DNA of 64,000 nt, taken from assembly GCF_964204645.1 (NCBI RefSeq), contig NC_134036.1, forward strand, positions 62,001-126,000. Direction: 5' to 3'. Under the pieces are notes generated by a model that worked only from the letters and a program-made list of their open reading frames with translations, searched no databases and was not told where the DNA came from. Made by a program: the position numbers and the translations under genes. This document shows positions 37,901 through 46,429 of the stretch, one piece after another; within the stretch, counting starts at the first letter, position 1; each line of letters opens with the position of its first letter. Source of the DNA: Tubulanus polymorphus (taxonomy: Eukaryota; Nemertea; Palaeonemertea; Tubulaniformes; Tubulanidae).

Positions 37901-38910
37901 TTATGTAAATTATTGCGAAGCATTGTGGATGTGCTAATTCATGTTTTAATTCGTGTAATTACCAGCAGGGGCGCTGCACGGAGTAATACAAGCGGTGAGC
38001 GGTAAAGAGAAACGAACCCCTGAGAAACCGGTTCGACCAATCATCAGTCGAACCACGTCTAGTCATTCGCTTCCAAAACAACAAGTACATGCCGTAACGC
38101 ACCCAGCGCCACCTGTTGGTGCTGGTGGTGGTGGATTAACTCAACCATTCATTCATCAACACACGGGATTATCACCAATAGCGTCGTTATCCAGTGAAAC
38201 GTCACACGTTCCGTTATCGAGTAGCAGTACTGGTCCTCTGTATCATTCTCCTATTGATTACGAGATTCAAACTCATCCCGAGAGAGGAAATATCAATTCA
38301 TTATCTGATATTGATGATAGACTGGAGTCTATTACTGAGTAAGTATCTCAAAACTCCCTCCTCCCACACTCCCTACTCCCTACTCCCTCCTAACATCTTC
38401 CATCCTCCACAGATCATCCTCGCTTCAGTGGTCTATTAAATTGGTCGTGGTCAGACATGTTGCCACTCAACGGCCATCTGCTGTATATGATGTATTGAGC
38501 CAATCAGATGCGATGTCACCGGCAAATTCGTTTTATCATTACAACGCATCTGATTGGATAGATATACCGACTGGTGGCCGCTGAGCGGCAACCTGTCCAC
38601 CCCAAGAATCTTGGCATGCAGTAGACTGTCGGGAGTGTATTTAACTTAGGATATATTTAAGGATGATGTTTCTATTTCTAATTTCAGACGGATGCAAAGT
38701 TTTGAATACAATCTATGTACAACGGTCGACTCGATACTGGAATTATTGGGACATAAACCGAAAGTGGTGCGGCCTCAAACATTAATACCAACTACTAAAT
38801 CACAGTCATCATATCTGATTACGTCATCGCGTCATCATAGGTCTCCGCGGACTGCTCCGAAAATCAATCGTACTCCAACGGATCTTGATCATCTTAGCGA
38901 AAACGTGTAA
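28850..38910 (+). CDS. erg-type voltage-gated K+ channel (KCNH family; seizure/UNC-103 homologue)
   Basis: A plasma-membrane potassium channel that repolarises excitable cells. Exons: 28,850-28,984; 29,251-29,739; 30,107-30,506; 31,344-31,543; 33,536-33,635; 33,711-33,863; 34,004-34,206; 35,885-35,996; 36,389-36,670; 37,969-38,338; 38,688-38,910. All junctions are GT/AG, phases agree, and lengths sum to 888 codons plus stop. In order: S1 starting [14 protein letters not shown]2-S3, S4 ([10 protein letters not shown]), S5, pore with selectivity filter TSIGFGN (GFGN is typical of ERG), S6 ([10 protein letters not shown]), C-linker, cyclic-nucleotide-binding homology domain ([21 protein letters not shown]), a low-complexity tail and a final coiled coil. 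Motifs match the ERG subgroup rather than EAG or ELK. No N-terminal PAS domain was found in the window; it may lie upstream or be absent. The 5' end is uncertain: ATG 28,850 has a possible acceptor at 28,845 and an in-frame stop at 28,838. The gene hosts several foldback elements in its introns. Confidence 0.93.
29251..29739 (+). CDS. erg exon: S1-S3 voltage-sensor
   Basis: Acceptor TATATTCCAG, donor GTAAGT at 29,740, phase 0 both ends. It encodes the acidic stretch before S1, then [19 protein letters not shown]2 ([14 protein letters not shown]), the S2-S3 loop NFRTTYV and S3 ([20 protein letters not shown]). An alternative-frame ORF in this exon is a shadow. Confidence 0.95.
29880..30003. 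repeat. 30-bp intronic tandem repeat (ACTGATGTACATGCACCTG)
   Basis: Four units of GATGTACATGCACCTGTATG followed by GTGGTCTACT, with small changes, lie in the intron between the S3 and S4 exons. The wider intron is rich in ACATGTAC words. Confidence 0.9.
30107..30506 (+). CDS. erg exon: S4, S5 and pore
   Basis: Acceptor TATTTGTAG, donor GTAAGT at 30,507, ending in phase 1. S4 carries the regularly spaced arginines in [15 protein letters not shown], followed by the S4-S5 linker [11 protein letters not shown]5 ([16 protein letters not shown]), a turret with NDT (a possible glycosylation site) and the pore helix and filter [14 protein letters not shown]. The split codon joins to the next exon as Ser in [13 protein letters not shown]. 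Confidence 0.96.
30578..31105. mobile_element. 528-bp foldback element with ~90-bp inverted ends
   Basis: Left end CTTAGAATGAAAAATGAGTC and onward is the reverse complement, with a few mismatches, of the right end (...GACTCTTTTTATTCTTAG), and the similarity continues inward about 90 bp through the TTCAACGTTTCGACT stem-loop motif. It lies wholly within the erg intron 30,507-31,343. I see no coding capacity. It shares its ends with repeats at 4.5, 18.3, 31.2 and 37.4 kb. Confidence 0.82.
31018..31215 (+). repeat. Two tandem stem-loop repeat monomers (~157-bp spacing)
   Basis: TTCCTGAAGATGACTCCTAAG followed by ATATAGTCGAAACGTCG at 31,020-31,056 is followed about 157 bp later by TTCCCGAAGATGACTTTAAG followed by AATAGTCGAAGC. 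The first lies in the right arm of the foldback element and the second just outside it. The same pair in the opposite orientation occurs at 18,280-18,520. Confidence 0.8.
31344..31543 (+). CDS. erg exon: S6 and start of C-linker
   Basis: Acceptor TTATTTGTAG, donor GTAAGT at 31,544, entering in phase 1 and leaving in phase 0. It encodes S6 with [17 protein letters not shown], the ERG signature at the inner gate, then the C-linker helices ending YTNGIDMNS. Confidence 0.95.
32175..32246 (+). CDS. Candidate 24-codon cassette exon in the erg C-linker
   Basis: A 72-nt block with higher GC than its surroundings, between TTTATCCCCTATAG and the donor GTAAAT at 32,247. It is open in phase 0 at both ends, exactly the phase of the intron it lies in, and would insert [15 protein letters not shown] followed by PANTEQVLN between GIDMNS and [11 protein letters not shown] channels I know have no insertion here, so skipping is presumably the default form. 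It could be a regulated, species-specific exon or a chance open stretch. Confidence 0.45.
33067..33194. mobile_element. ~130-bp foldback element (GGGGCTGCAGTTG family), erg intron copy 1
   Basis: Left half GGGGCTGCAGTTGGTCAAAG with GTTGGTTTAAAGATAACCGG, right half CCGATTAACTTTTAACCAAC with TTTTGAGCAACTG; the two are near inverse complements. Related copies lie at 36,965 and 42,485, with worn pieces at 42,655 and 23,868. No coding capacity. Confidence 0.75.
33536..33635 (+). CDS. erg exon: C-linker
   Basis: Acceptor GATTTTTCAG, donor GTAAGA at 33,636. It encodes [19 protein letters not shown] and the following [14 protein letters not shown], the conserved C-linker helix region of ERG channels. 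It ends in phase 1. Confidence 0.95.
33711..33863 (+). CDS. erg exon: cyclic-nucleotide-binding homology domain, first part
   Basis: Acceptor TTTTTGTAG, donor GTATGT at 33,864, phase 1 to phase 1. It encodes [20 protein letters not shown] followed by [20 protein letters not shown]. The [11 protein letters not shown] strand is an ERG hallmark. Confidence 0.95.
34004..34206 (+). CDS. erg exon: cyclic-nucleotide-binding homology domain, second part
   Basis: Acceptor TTAACTGTAG, donor GTGAGT at 34,207. It encodes [25 protein letters not shown] and [15 protein letters not shown], ending TFNLRM in phase 0. ERG channels do not need bound nucleotide; the C-terminal strand normally self-occupies the pocket. 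Confidence 0.95.
34895..34906 (+). CDS. Candidate 12-nt microexon of the erg gene (Ala-Pro-Thr-Val)
   Basis: A strong pyrimidine tract (TTATTTTTCTCTTCTAACTC then GTAG) is followed after only 12 bases, GCACCTACAGTG, by the consensus donor GTAAGAG. The block is phase 0 at both ends, as is the host intron, so inclusion would add APTV just after the nucleotide-binding homology domain. Microexons of 3-27 nt are typically neuronal in animals, which suits this channel. The signals could still be coincidental. Confidence 0.4.
35497..35528. repeat. (CAG)7(CGG)3 microsatellite in erg intron
   Basis: A short pure CAG run passing into CGG triplets, located in the intron before exon 35,885. Confidence 0.9.
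35885..35996 (+). CDS. erg exon: proximal C-terminal tail
   Basis: Acceptor AATATTCAG, donor GTAAGT at 35,997, phase 0 to phase 1. It encodes [28 protein letters not shown] and the rest of the proximal tail. The region is poorly conserved between ERGs, but reading frame and phases fit on both sides. Confidence 0.88.
36019..36058. promoter_or_regulatory. Two CRE-like palindromes (AGTGACGTCACT) 28 bp apart
   Basis: Identical 12-bp palindromes at 36,019-36,030 and 36,047-36,058, each containing the CREB/ATF site TGACGTCA, lie in a 28-bp duplicated unit in the intron immediately after exon 35,885-35,996. This may be an intronic enhancer or just a tandem duplicate. Confidence 0.5.
36389..36670 (+). 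CDS. erg exon: distal tail
   Basis: Acceptor ATTTGTCAG, donor GTAAGT at 36,671, phase 1 both ends. A serine- and arginine-rich tail ([16 protein letters not shown], then [15 protein letters not shown]) with several basophilic-kinase-type R-x-x-S sequences. No known domain. Confidence 0.88.
36965..37087. mobile_element. ~125-bp foldback element (GGGGCTGCAGTTG family), erg intron copy 2
   Basis: Begins GGGGCTGCAGTTGCTGAAAC and ends CCTTTGAGCAACTGCTGCCCC, the inverse complement. The inner part CAGAGTTAACCAGTGGATAG mirrors the far side. Same family as 33,067 and 42,485. Confidence 0.78.
37370..37525. mobile_element. ~155-bp foldback element with stem-loop motif
   Basis: Left end ATAAAGTCCGAAAATGTTTG is the inverse complement of the right end (AACATTTTCAGACTTTATTT). 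The centre carries CTGAAGATGACTATTAAAAT followed by ATAGTCGAAACGTCG. It is the shortest complete member of the family seen at 30.6-31.1 kb, and is also in an erg intron. Confidence 0.78.
37969..38338 (+). CDS. erg exon: low-complexity tail
   Basis: Acceptor TACCAGCAG, donor GTAAGT at 38,339, phase 1 to phase 2. It encodes a Ser/Pro/His-rich disordered stretch (with GAGGGG) ending [14 protein letters not shown], where the terminal coiled coil begins. Confidence 0.9.
38553..38612 (+). repeat. Interspersed repeat fragment shared with 5.55 kb
   Basis: GATAGATATACCGACTGGTG, GCCGCTGAGCGGCAACCTGT and CCACCCCAAGAATC match 5,552-5,606 with few differences. It lies in the last intron of the erg gene. 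Confidence 0.65.
38688..38910 (+). CDS. erg last coding exon: C-terminal coiled coil
   Basis: Acceptor CTAATTTCAG; the split codon plus [20 protein letters not shown] continues the heptad pattern of ERG tetramerisation coiled coils. A basic Ser/Thr/Pro-rich end follows and the TAA stop is at 38,908-38,910. An ATTAAA occurs right after the stop and an AATAAA at 39,850-39,855; neither is proven as the poly(A) signal. Confidence 0.92.
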
Positions 38911-39668
38911 ATTAAACATTGCATACTATCATAGAATCAATAATATTGATTTAAACATATCTATATCATATAAACATCGTACATTCCTATGTTTTGTTCC
39001 GAGTATAATGTTTTACTTATATGGAATCATATCGATCGATTCTTCTCGAATTTTTTCCTGTCTTTTTTACCGAAGAAATCAACGTTTTTTATACTCATTT
39101 TTTTACTATTTAAGACTATCGATAATTAAGATGATGTTTTATTGGAAAACTAACTATAGATGGTTTTCGTTTAAATTCTGTTTAGTTTTAGTCGCAATTA
39201 TATAAAATGATAAAAGTGTTTGTATTGCCGCACACGTGGTTTTAGCAGGTGTTTAGATGATGTCAGTGTATGTTGCGCCCACTAGTGGCAAGGTTTTAGG
39301 GTAGAGAAATGTATCCGTATTTGTGTAGGTCACCTAAAGTTGGCGGTCGAAAAATTACCCTAGATATATCGAAAAGGCTATAATTATAGTTTATCCCTAG
39401 AGACCGTTTAGCGTGCTAGGTTTTATTTACTTCCCTGCTGATGGGGTACCCGCAGTGCTACTGTGGCAATCGAGGATTCCACGTATGGCAAGCGAGGATC
39501 GACCAAGTAGTTTGGTGGGTGCGGTGATAATACAAGAATTCTAAACATTCTGAGTCTTAAAAAATTCAGTTAAAAGTTCATTTTTAACAATGGAAGACCT
39601 CCACTCTTCGTCCCATCAACCGGTGCGATAGCTCGTGTTGCGGGATCCCCATTAACGATATCGTTCTC
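38911..39668 (+). other. Presumed erg 3' UTR and intergenic DNA
   Basis: AT-rich sequence after the erg stop, with no gene. The 106-codon frame here (38,885-39,205) overlaps the erg end in another frame and is not supported. Confidence 0.55.
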
Positions 39669-39707
39669 TGCGCATGCGCACTAGAGTTGCTTGAAAAGAT
39701 GGCCGCC
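39669..39707 (+). promoter_or_regulatory. RCC1L promoter: NRF1 palindrome plus YY1 motif
   Basis: TGCGCATGCGCA at 39,669-39,680 is a perfect NRF1 (nuclear respiratory factor 1) palindrome. AAGATGGCCGCC at 39,696-39,707 is a YY1-type element, which in many animal promoters sits just downstream of the transcription start. NRF1 drives nuclear genes for mitochondrial proteins, fitting RCC1L about 1.1 kb downstream. A leader exon then splices to the acceptor at 40,807; GTAAGC at 40,347 is a possible donor. The ATG in the YY1 motif opens only a short upstream ORF. Confidence 0.6.
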
Positions 39708-39849
39708 GCCGCCGTCGATATAGATCTTACTTGTTTTTTAGTCAAGTTCTACTATAACAATCATTGTTTTTAATTGATTTTTTATTGAATTATAATTATT
39801 GTACATATGTAAATTAGCTATGTATAAAGAATATTGTGGTGAATTTATA

Positions 39850-39855
39850 AATAAA
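39850..39855 (+). other. Possible poly(A) signal AATAAA
   Basis: The first canonical AATAAA after the erg stop that I found. It lies downstream of the RCC1L promoter motifs, so if used the erg 3' UTR would overlap the RCC1L 5' end. Confidence 0.3.
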
Positions 39856-39879
39856 CCGTTATCAATTTAAAATCAAATA

Positions 39880-40560
39880 TGTTGTTGGGTTTTTACTACG
39901 GGCACCACCGGGCACTGAAGAGCCCGCAACCCATGGCAGTGAGGTGAGACGAGAGAGGCCCAAGACACGTCTGACCGGCCCCAGCCGCCCGCCGGCTTTA
40001 GCAGCAGTTCATGATATGATAGTAAATTAGCTGTTGTGGTGAAAAGCGTTAATTTGAATCAAATATCTTGTTGACTGGAGTTTTCAAAAGCACCGGTGAC
40101 AAGGGTTCGAGTCCAGAGAGGAGTCCCAAAGCGTTCGGGCTGATCGCCACGGGCATAAGCCCGAGAAGGGATACGGTATTAAAATTGATTTGACACCGCC
40201 TCTGGTAGTCGAGTTCAATGAATTGAATTGATTCTAACTCCGGCAGCGGAGTACATGCGGTGGTAGAAAATTCTCAAGGTCGTCGAGCCGTTCATGAAAC
40301 GAAACTTTACAAAAAGTGCAATAAATAAAGCCGGAATCTGTGGAGGTAAGCCTTGTTTAGTGTCATTTAAGGCGTATTTAAACTATTTTATGTTGAAGTA
40401 GAATGTAAGAGAATATTCCTCACCCCCAAACACCGAAATGGCCAGAGACTGAGTGGTGAAGCGGCTTGCCGCATTAAATGTCGTGGACTGTCACTCAAGG
40501 GTCCACCCCCGGCGACCGTAACGGAATGGTAGTCCGGTTAATTGATATTGTCACAAACAA
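39880..40560 (+). repeat. Possible tRNA-like/SINE sequence in RCC1L leader region
   Basis: It includes GGGTTCGAGTCC near 40,104 (a B-box-like word) and a second tRNA-flavoured block at 40,446-40,515 (GACTGAGTGGTGAAGCGGC ... AAGGGTCCACCCCC). No cloverleaf could be completed. A worn SINE is one explanation; unique leader sequence is another. Confidence 0.25.
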
Positions 40561-40852
40561 CCGGAGTTGATGCTTCTCAATTCGTCGTTGGAAGACTGAC
40601 CAATTCAAACTGCCATTCTTCATTCAGACAATTGAAAACACAGCAAACTGCAATGGATTCCTATAAGCTACCAAAAAAGGCAAAGCCACTCTCTGTCAAC
40701 CAACTCCAGCCGTAGCTACGTCCCAGACCAGTGCCTAAAAATCCCCTATAGCTCCCCCTGGTGTGTCTATGCCATTATCATCATCGGTGTATATTTTATG
40801 TTTGTAGATTGTTGAAGCAGTCAGTAGAGGGCGTCATTGAGGGGCGCTGAAC

Positions 40853-43800
40853 ATGTTAAATCAAGTCATCAAAACCTGTGTAAATTCACAGCTCCTCACC
40901 AGTAAGGGTAGTTTATTAACGGCACCACTAGGCGGCGCTGCTAATCTACTACAACAGAAACGCTTCACACGAAGCTGGAAAAAACGAGCAAAGAAAAAAT
41001 TGGATGCGAATAAGATTCGAGAATCTGTGATTGTTGAATATGCAGGAGATTCATCTAAACAAGCGAATCAGGTGTTCTGTTGGGGACACGCTATTACAGG
41101 AGCACTGGGTGAGTTTAAATCTCTCTCACAGGGGGGTCAGGTACTGAGACTGCGGCTAGGACTCTGAGAGATTCATCTAAACAAGCGAATCAGGTGTTCT
41201 GTTGGGGACACGCTATTACAGGAGCACTGGGTGAGTTTAAATCTCTCTCACAGGGGGGGTCAGGTACTGAGACTGCAGCTAGGACTCTGAGACTGTGGCT
41301 AGGACGCAGATAGTGAGATTGCAGCTAGGACTCTGAGACCGCGGCTAGGACTAAAGATCTGTTTTGTATTTGTAGGTATTCAGTCGTTCGTGAAACCACC
41401 GCGAAAATCTAAATTAAAACCGATGCCTTGTTGGCATCATCCTTATAGAATGATATTCTGGGAGGCTTATAAAATACAAGTGAGTTTCACAATAAACCAG
41501 TCAATGAGTGTCCCCTCAATGAGTGTAACCCCTCAATGAGTGTAACCCCTCTACCTGTACAACAGATAAGTTGTATGTTAATGAGATGTATTATATTTAG
41601 GTACAGACGGTGGGTTGTGGTTATGGTTTCACTGTGTTCAGTTGTAAAACTCCTCGAGGTCAAGCGGTTTATGGATGCGGTATAAACACTGATTCACAAT
41701 TAGGTTATCAGGAGTTTCCCAGAAAATCAGGTACGTTCAACAAGTGGAGCCGGGCGGGCGGGGTAGGCCCTAAATCCTCCATTCGATTCTATGTTTGCAT
41801 TAATACCTCATATGTTTGAATCTCGTTACAACAAACTTCAGGGCACCAGAAAACTATGTCTGTAACTGATAGTTAATTATCTTCAGTGTGAAATTATCAG
41901 AATTGTCCGGTTTGAGATGATAATTGAGGCTGATAAATCGTTATAACAAATTGCATATATTTAAAGGTGAATCGATATTGATGAAATGTTTTACTATTTG
42001 AAGGTAGAATTCTAGATTATGTGATCGAACCGTGTCCAATTTTACTTCCGTTCAACGATGCTGATAAAACTAAAGTCACTAAAATCAGTTGTGGACGCGC
42101 TCATACAGTATTACTTACAGACAACGAAGGCGGTAAGCAGTAACACTCATTCGCCATCTATCAGATTATACGTGAACTATCATTTCGTATTTTACTGTTT
42201 ATTGTATTTCTAGTATTCGCGTTCGGAAACAACAGCTACGGTCAGTGCGGACGGTCGATCCATGAACATGAAAAATATCGGTAAGCGCCACCTATGAATT
42301 ATCTGCTGTCAGATACCACTGTGTACATAAGGGCAGGGTAGACATTTGCATATCTATGAATTTTAGGGTAATGAGGCCCTGGGCCTGAGAACAGGGCCTC
42401 AAAAGTTGGTAGTGATTCACTGTGGTGGATGAATGCTAGTGAATATTGAAATTGCCTCATTATCATGGTGTTTTGTGACCACAAGGGGCTGCATTCGCGG
42501 TCAAAGGTTGGTTAGAGTTAACTGATTGACAAACGCAATGTGCAACAATGAAGTTTTAATTGTCACTATGTCAACCTATCCTAACTCTGACCGACTTTGA
42601 GCAACTGCAGCCCCAGATAACGATAACCAACATTTGAACAACTGAACCCAGACCTTGTTTCAGCTGTTGCAGTTGTTCAAATGTTATTCCAGAGTTAACC
42701 AAATTGAAGTAGTGACAATTATAAGAACATTGTTACTATGGTATTTATCCGCTTGTTATCTTTAACCAACTTTTGAATTGTGTGTTTTCAGTGGAAGTGC
42801 TGTGATACAACAATTAGAAATAGTTGACAATGTGATAGATGTAGTTTGTGGTCAGGATCACACTCTCGTACTCACAGAGACCGGACATGTTTACTCGTGT
42901 GGCTTCGGGGGAGACGGGCAAACCGGTGTCGGTAATTACAACAATACATCACGACCTACGCGTATCCGTGGTGATATCGACGGTGAACGGATCGTGCAGA
43001 TAACGAGTAAAGCCGATACGGTTTACGCAGTTTCAGGTGAATATTAACAGTTTTCATTGTTGAAATGAATTTGAATTTCATCTCAAATTGTGTGTGAATT
43101 GTGTATTTTAGATAAAGGTGACTTGTTCGGTTGGGGTAACAGTGAATATCATCAATTATTGTCAGCAGGTGGCGACTCTATGCAAATTCACACGCCGAAG
43201 CATATTCCTTTATCGTCAGAAATCGGGAAAGTAAAAATGGCCGCCAGCGGAGGAACGATATGCGCGGTTCTAAATGGTGAGGTTAAGGCTCAAATGAATT
43301 GATATCTTGTCTCTCATAATCGGCCGGGTCATTTTTGTGAACTGCAATAGAATTTTGTAATCAGTTCACTTCTATAACTGCCGCGTCTGTTGAGCTTGAT
43401 CAGGATTTGCAAAAAAAAGTAATGAACAGGAGGCCAGCTGGGTCGGCTTTTAACCTCAGCAGAAATAAGAAAGATTGCAGTAAATTTAAAATGTTGCTAT
43501 TATTTTCCTTGCAGATATAGGCCGAGTGTTTGTCTGGGGATATGGAATTCTGGGTAAAGGTCCGGCGTTTGAACAGAGTTTAAAGCCGTCTGCTCTCCCG
43601 GAGCCTCTGTTTGGTAAAAGTGAAATGTATCGGGATCGAACTGTAACCGGAATCTACTGCGGTTTAACGCATTTCGCTGCCATTAATAGTAAGTTTCATC
43701 CATTGAATCGCCTTCAAAATTGATACAAATACAGCGTTCCTAGAAGGCCCTTAAAAGTTTTAAAATAGGAATGGGTCAATTCAAGGCCTTGAGTGTCATG

Positions 43801-44546
43801 AGCTCTAAAGGAATGGGCTCTAAAATCCTTAAATCATTTTCATGATCATTGAATGGCATCTGTCATTAGTTACCTGTCATCTGCAAATCAAAGATACAAG
43901 TTCACTATTACAACTCTTAAAATCTACTGCCTGGAAAATGTAGATTTCAACATTCCTGGCTTAACCATTACAATAACCGTATAATCCTGAAATCCTGAAT
44001 TATGAGTCCTGAAATTGGTGTCAAAAAGTCCTTGAAAGTCATTAAATGAGATTTGTCATGAACACTAGTGACTATGAAACCTGCAAATACATTCTACTAG
44101 TAAGAATGATGTTACATTGTTTACAGTGTTATTATATTGTAGATAACAATGATCTGTACGTGTGGGGTAGAAATAAACATGGCTCCTTAGGTTTAGGAAA
44201 CATGGACGATCAATTCTTTCCGTTTAAGGTAAGTCTCGATTTCTCTAGATTTAAAACACTCCTAAAACATCACTCACTCCATATTTTGGAAAGAAATTTA
44301 ATTTTAAGTTTATTTCTCCACGACGGTGCATAGAGTTGTTGAGTTAGGAACAGACTCTACTGTACTGTAATAACATAACGCACCAGAAACATGTGTGAAA
44401 CTGATGCGTCATAAATCTGATGTCTGATATTGTAAATCTGATGTCTGATATTGTAAATCTGATTTCAGGTTTCGATTCCTGGGTTAGTTCAGTCAGTTCA
44501 TTGCGGAGTTGATCACGTGTTCGCTTTATGCAAGACTTTGGTTTGA
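40853..44546 (+). CDS. RCC1L: RCC1-like mitochondrial protein RCC1L (WBSCR16 homologue)
   Basis: A seven-bladed RCC1-type beta-propeller protein of mitochondria; in mammals RCC1L acts in mitoribosome assembly and as an OPA1 exchange factor. Coding exons: 40,853-41,108; 41,376-41,479; 41,601-41,730; 42,004-42,132; 42,214-42,280; 42,792-43,036; 43,112-43,276; 43,515-43,688; 44,143-44,228; 44,469-44,546. Phases agree and the total is 477 codons plus stop (human about 464). The first residues are basic and Ser/Thr-rich (KRFTRSWKKRAKKK), as for an import signal. Blade motifs include VFCWG, CGYGFTVFS, SCGRAHTVLLTD, FAFGNNSYGQCG, VCGQDHTLVLTETG, LFGWGNSEYHQL, VFVWGYGILGKGP, CGLTHFAA and CGVDHVFAL. 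The start ATG is the first in an exon opening at 40,808 (acceptor TTTATGTTTGTAG). The last two exons recur three times downstream, so the C-terminus may come from another copy. Confidence 0.94.
41046..41290 (+). repeat. ~122-bp tandem duplication of the RCC1L exon 1 end
   Basis: Copy 1 (41,046-41,167) holds the last 63 coding bases, the donor and the start of the intron; copy 2 (41,168-41,290) repeats it with a few changes. The second copy has its own GTGAGT donor but no acceptor in front, so it is not a normal exon. If the second donor were used, the frame would pass through the intron piece and reach the TGA at 41,165. Confidence 0.92.
42485..42614. mobile_element. ~130-bp foldback element (GGGGCTGCAGTTG family), RCC1L intron
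   Basis: GGGGCTGCATTCGCGGTCAA with AGGTTGGTTAGAGTTAAC on the left mirrors CCTAACTCTGACCGACTTTG with AGCAACTGCAGCCCC on the right. A second, worn copy (42,655-42,778) follows directly. Both are in the intron before exon 42,792. An unrelated 61-codon frame just upstream is not supported. Confidence 0.75.
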
Positions 44547-45182
44547 TATTTAATTTTCTAATTTTTATTGTTAAGAATCAGGAAAAATTCAACAATTAAA
44601 AAACTTATTTCACATTTTGCGAAGTTTTGTTTTTGTCGCCGATTCACGAGGAATGAAATTAGAATCCAATAATTCAAAAATTGCTTCAATAGTTTTGTGT
44701 CAAACTTGAAAATGAGATCTGTTTCGTCTCACAGATTTTCTCTTTGGTTTGAACTGTTTACATCATCAGCAATGAATGGTACTAGTGTCCTCACCACCTC
44801 GCTACAACACTGAGGTTTTCCTATAAAGTTTAGAAAGAAAATCAGTTAAAACATGAATTTCCTCAGTTTTTCCCCATCTGGACGTGTTTTATCATTTATA
44901 GACAGGAATTTTGTATGAGGAATGCATTGCTGAAAGATATCTAATGTAATATCATTGCTTTGCGACTAGAACAAGATTAATTAATATAATATATTAATTA
45001 TTATGAATGCGAAGCGGTGCGAGCAGAAGGTAAAATTCAGGTGGAATTCGTTAGAAAAAACTTCATTTTATTCATTAATTCTATTATCGAACAGTTGGAG
45101 AAGTTTTCGAGACCATTTCGAGTTTTATTAGAATAAGCCTGGAAAAGCTGATAGTGTTTCCGTTCACCGTCGATATAGTGGC

Positions 45183-45518
45183 GGCAGCACCGTACGGTAA
45201 AAAGGCTATATCACTGCTTTTCAGATAGTGTTACCAATCACCGCTGTGAGCGAGGGCAGCACCGTACGGTAAAATTGCACTTAGGCGACATCGGTATGCG
45301 AGGTAGCCGCCAACTCAGAATTAGTGGCAGCACCGTACGGTACAATGTAATATCGGAGTGAAATTTTGTTTTACATCTCTATATTGTTTTTATTTCATGT
45401 GTAATGGGATTGAAAATAAACAAAAAGAATGTTAGAATCAGATCAAGCTAATTTGTATGTCGTTTGGTAATTAGTTCATCCGATCTCCGCAGTCAGTGAG
45501 GGCAGCACAATACGGTCT
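45183..45518. repeat. GCAGCACCGTACGGT motif cluster (unit A)
   Basis: Three copies of GGCAGCACCGTACGGTA (45,183; 45,255; 45,325) and a variant GGCAGCACAATACGGTC (45,502). The core ACCGTACGGT is a perfect 10-bp palindrome. The cluster recurs in unit C, and single copies occur in inverted orientation in units B and D. Confidence 0.85.
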
Positions 45519-46429
45519 TATTAGCCTAGGTATGCGAGGTTTCTAGACGCGCGACTCGTAGATTATGTGGGACTTCCGCGGTTTTATTTCTTGCCGTTTT
45601 TACCGAATTTATTCGTTATAAATGCTGATTTCGGAGCGATTTAGACGTTTAAAGAAGAAATATGAACGATATTATCTAGAAGTCGAGTAAATAGATCGAT
45701 TTCAGTGAATATTTTCGCCGAATTATTCAAAATAAATCCAAAATATCGCCTTGAAGTGACCAATTCAATTCAATCGCAAATAATTGTGAGTTTATTAACT
45801 TACCAGAAACTGTACAGCATTGAGTGTTTTGTGGCGGGTCAGAAGAGCGCGGACAACTCTTAATTAATTATTAACTGATTGACTCAAATTTTAGTTAGGC
45901 TGATAAACTGAAAAAATAGTTAAAGGCAAAAGTTAATACAATAAAAAATCTTATTTCTTGTACATACCCACACTTATAAATTTAATTTGTGTAAATACAA
46001 CAACACAAATTATCAATTTAATTCCAACTGGTGACATCTTTGAAAACCCCTGTCATTATAAACAAAGTTAATTCTGGTAAATTTGCTGCGATAATGCACT
46101 AACTGAGACTGAGCTAGACTCGAATTCTTCGGACTGAATTATGACTTTAAACACAAATCAATAAGATCATCAACAATTGAATATTAATTTAATTTACAAA
46201 ATGTGACTAGGAATTATTAGCATCATTGATTGTATTTGATACAGATACAAGCATTAATACATTGAGTAATTGTGTGCGTGGTTATAACTGAATTTCTTCT
46301 TGAGAAAAGAGATGTTTGTAGATGTCTGAAACCACATGATAGTTACTAGAATTAATGGGTTTTAGTTAATTGATCAATTTCTATCTAAAAATTGATTTAA
46401 TATTTGATATCAGCTGTAAAAAAGACTCA

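Noticed and set aside
41168-41290. A second RCC1L coding exon
   Set aside because: It has a donor but no acceptor in front of it; it is the copy of a tandem duplication of the exon 1 end.
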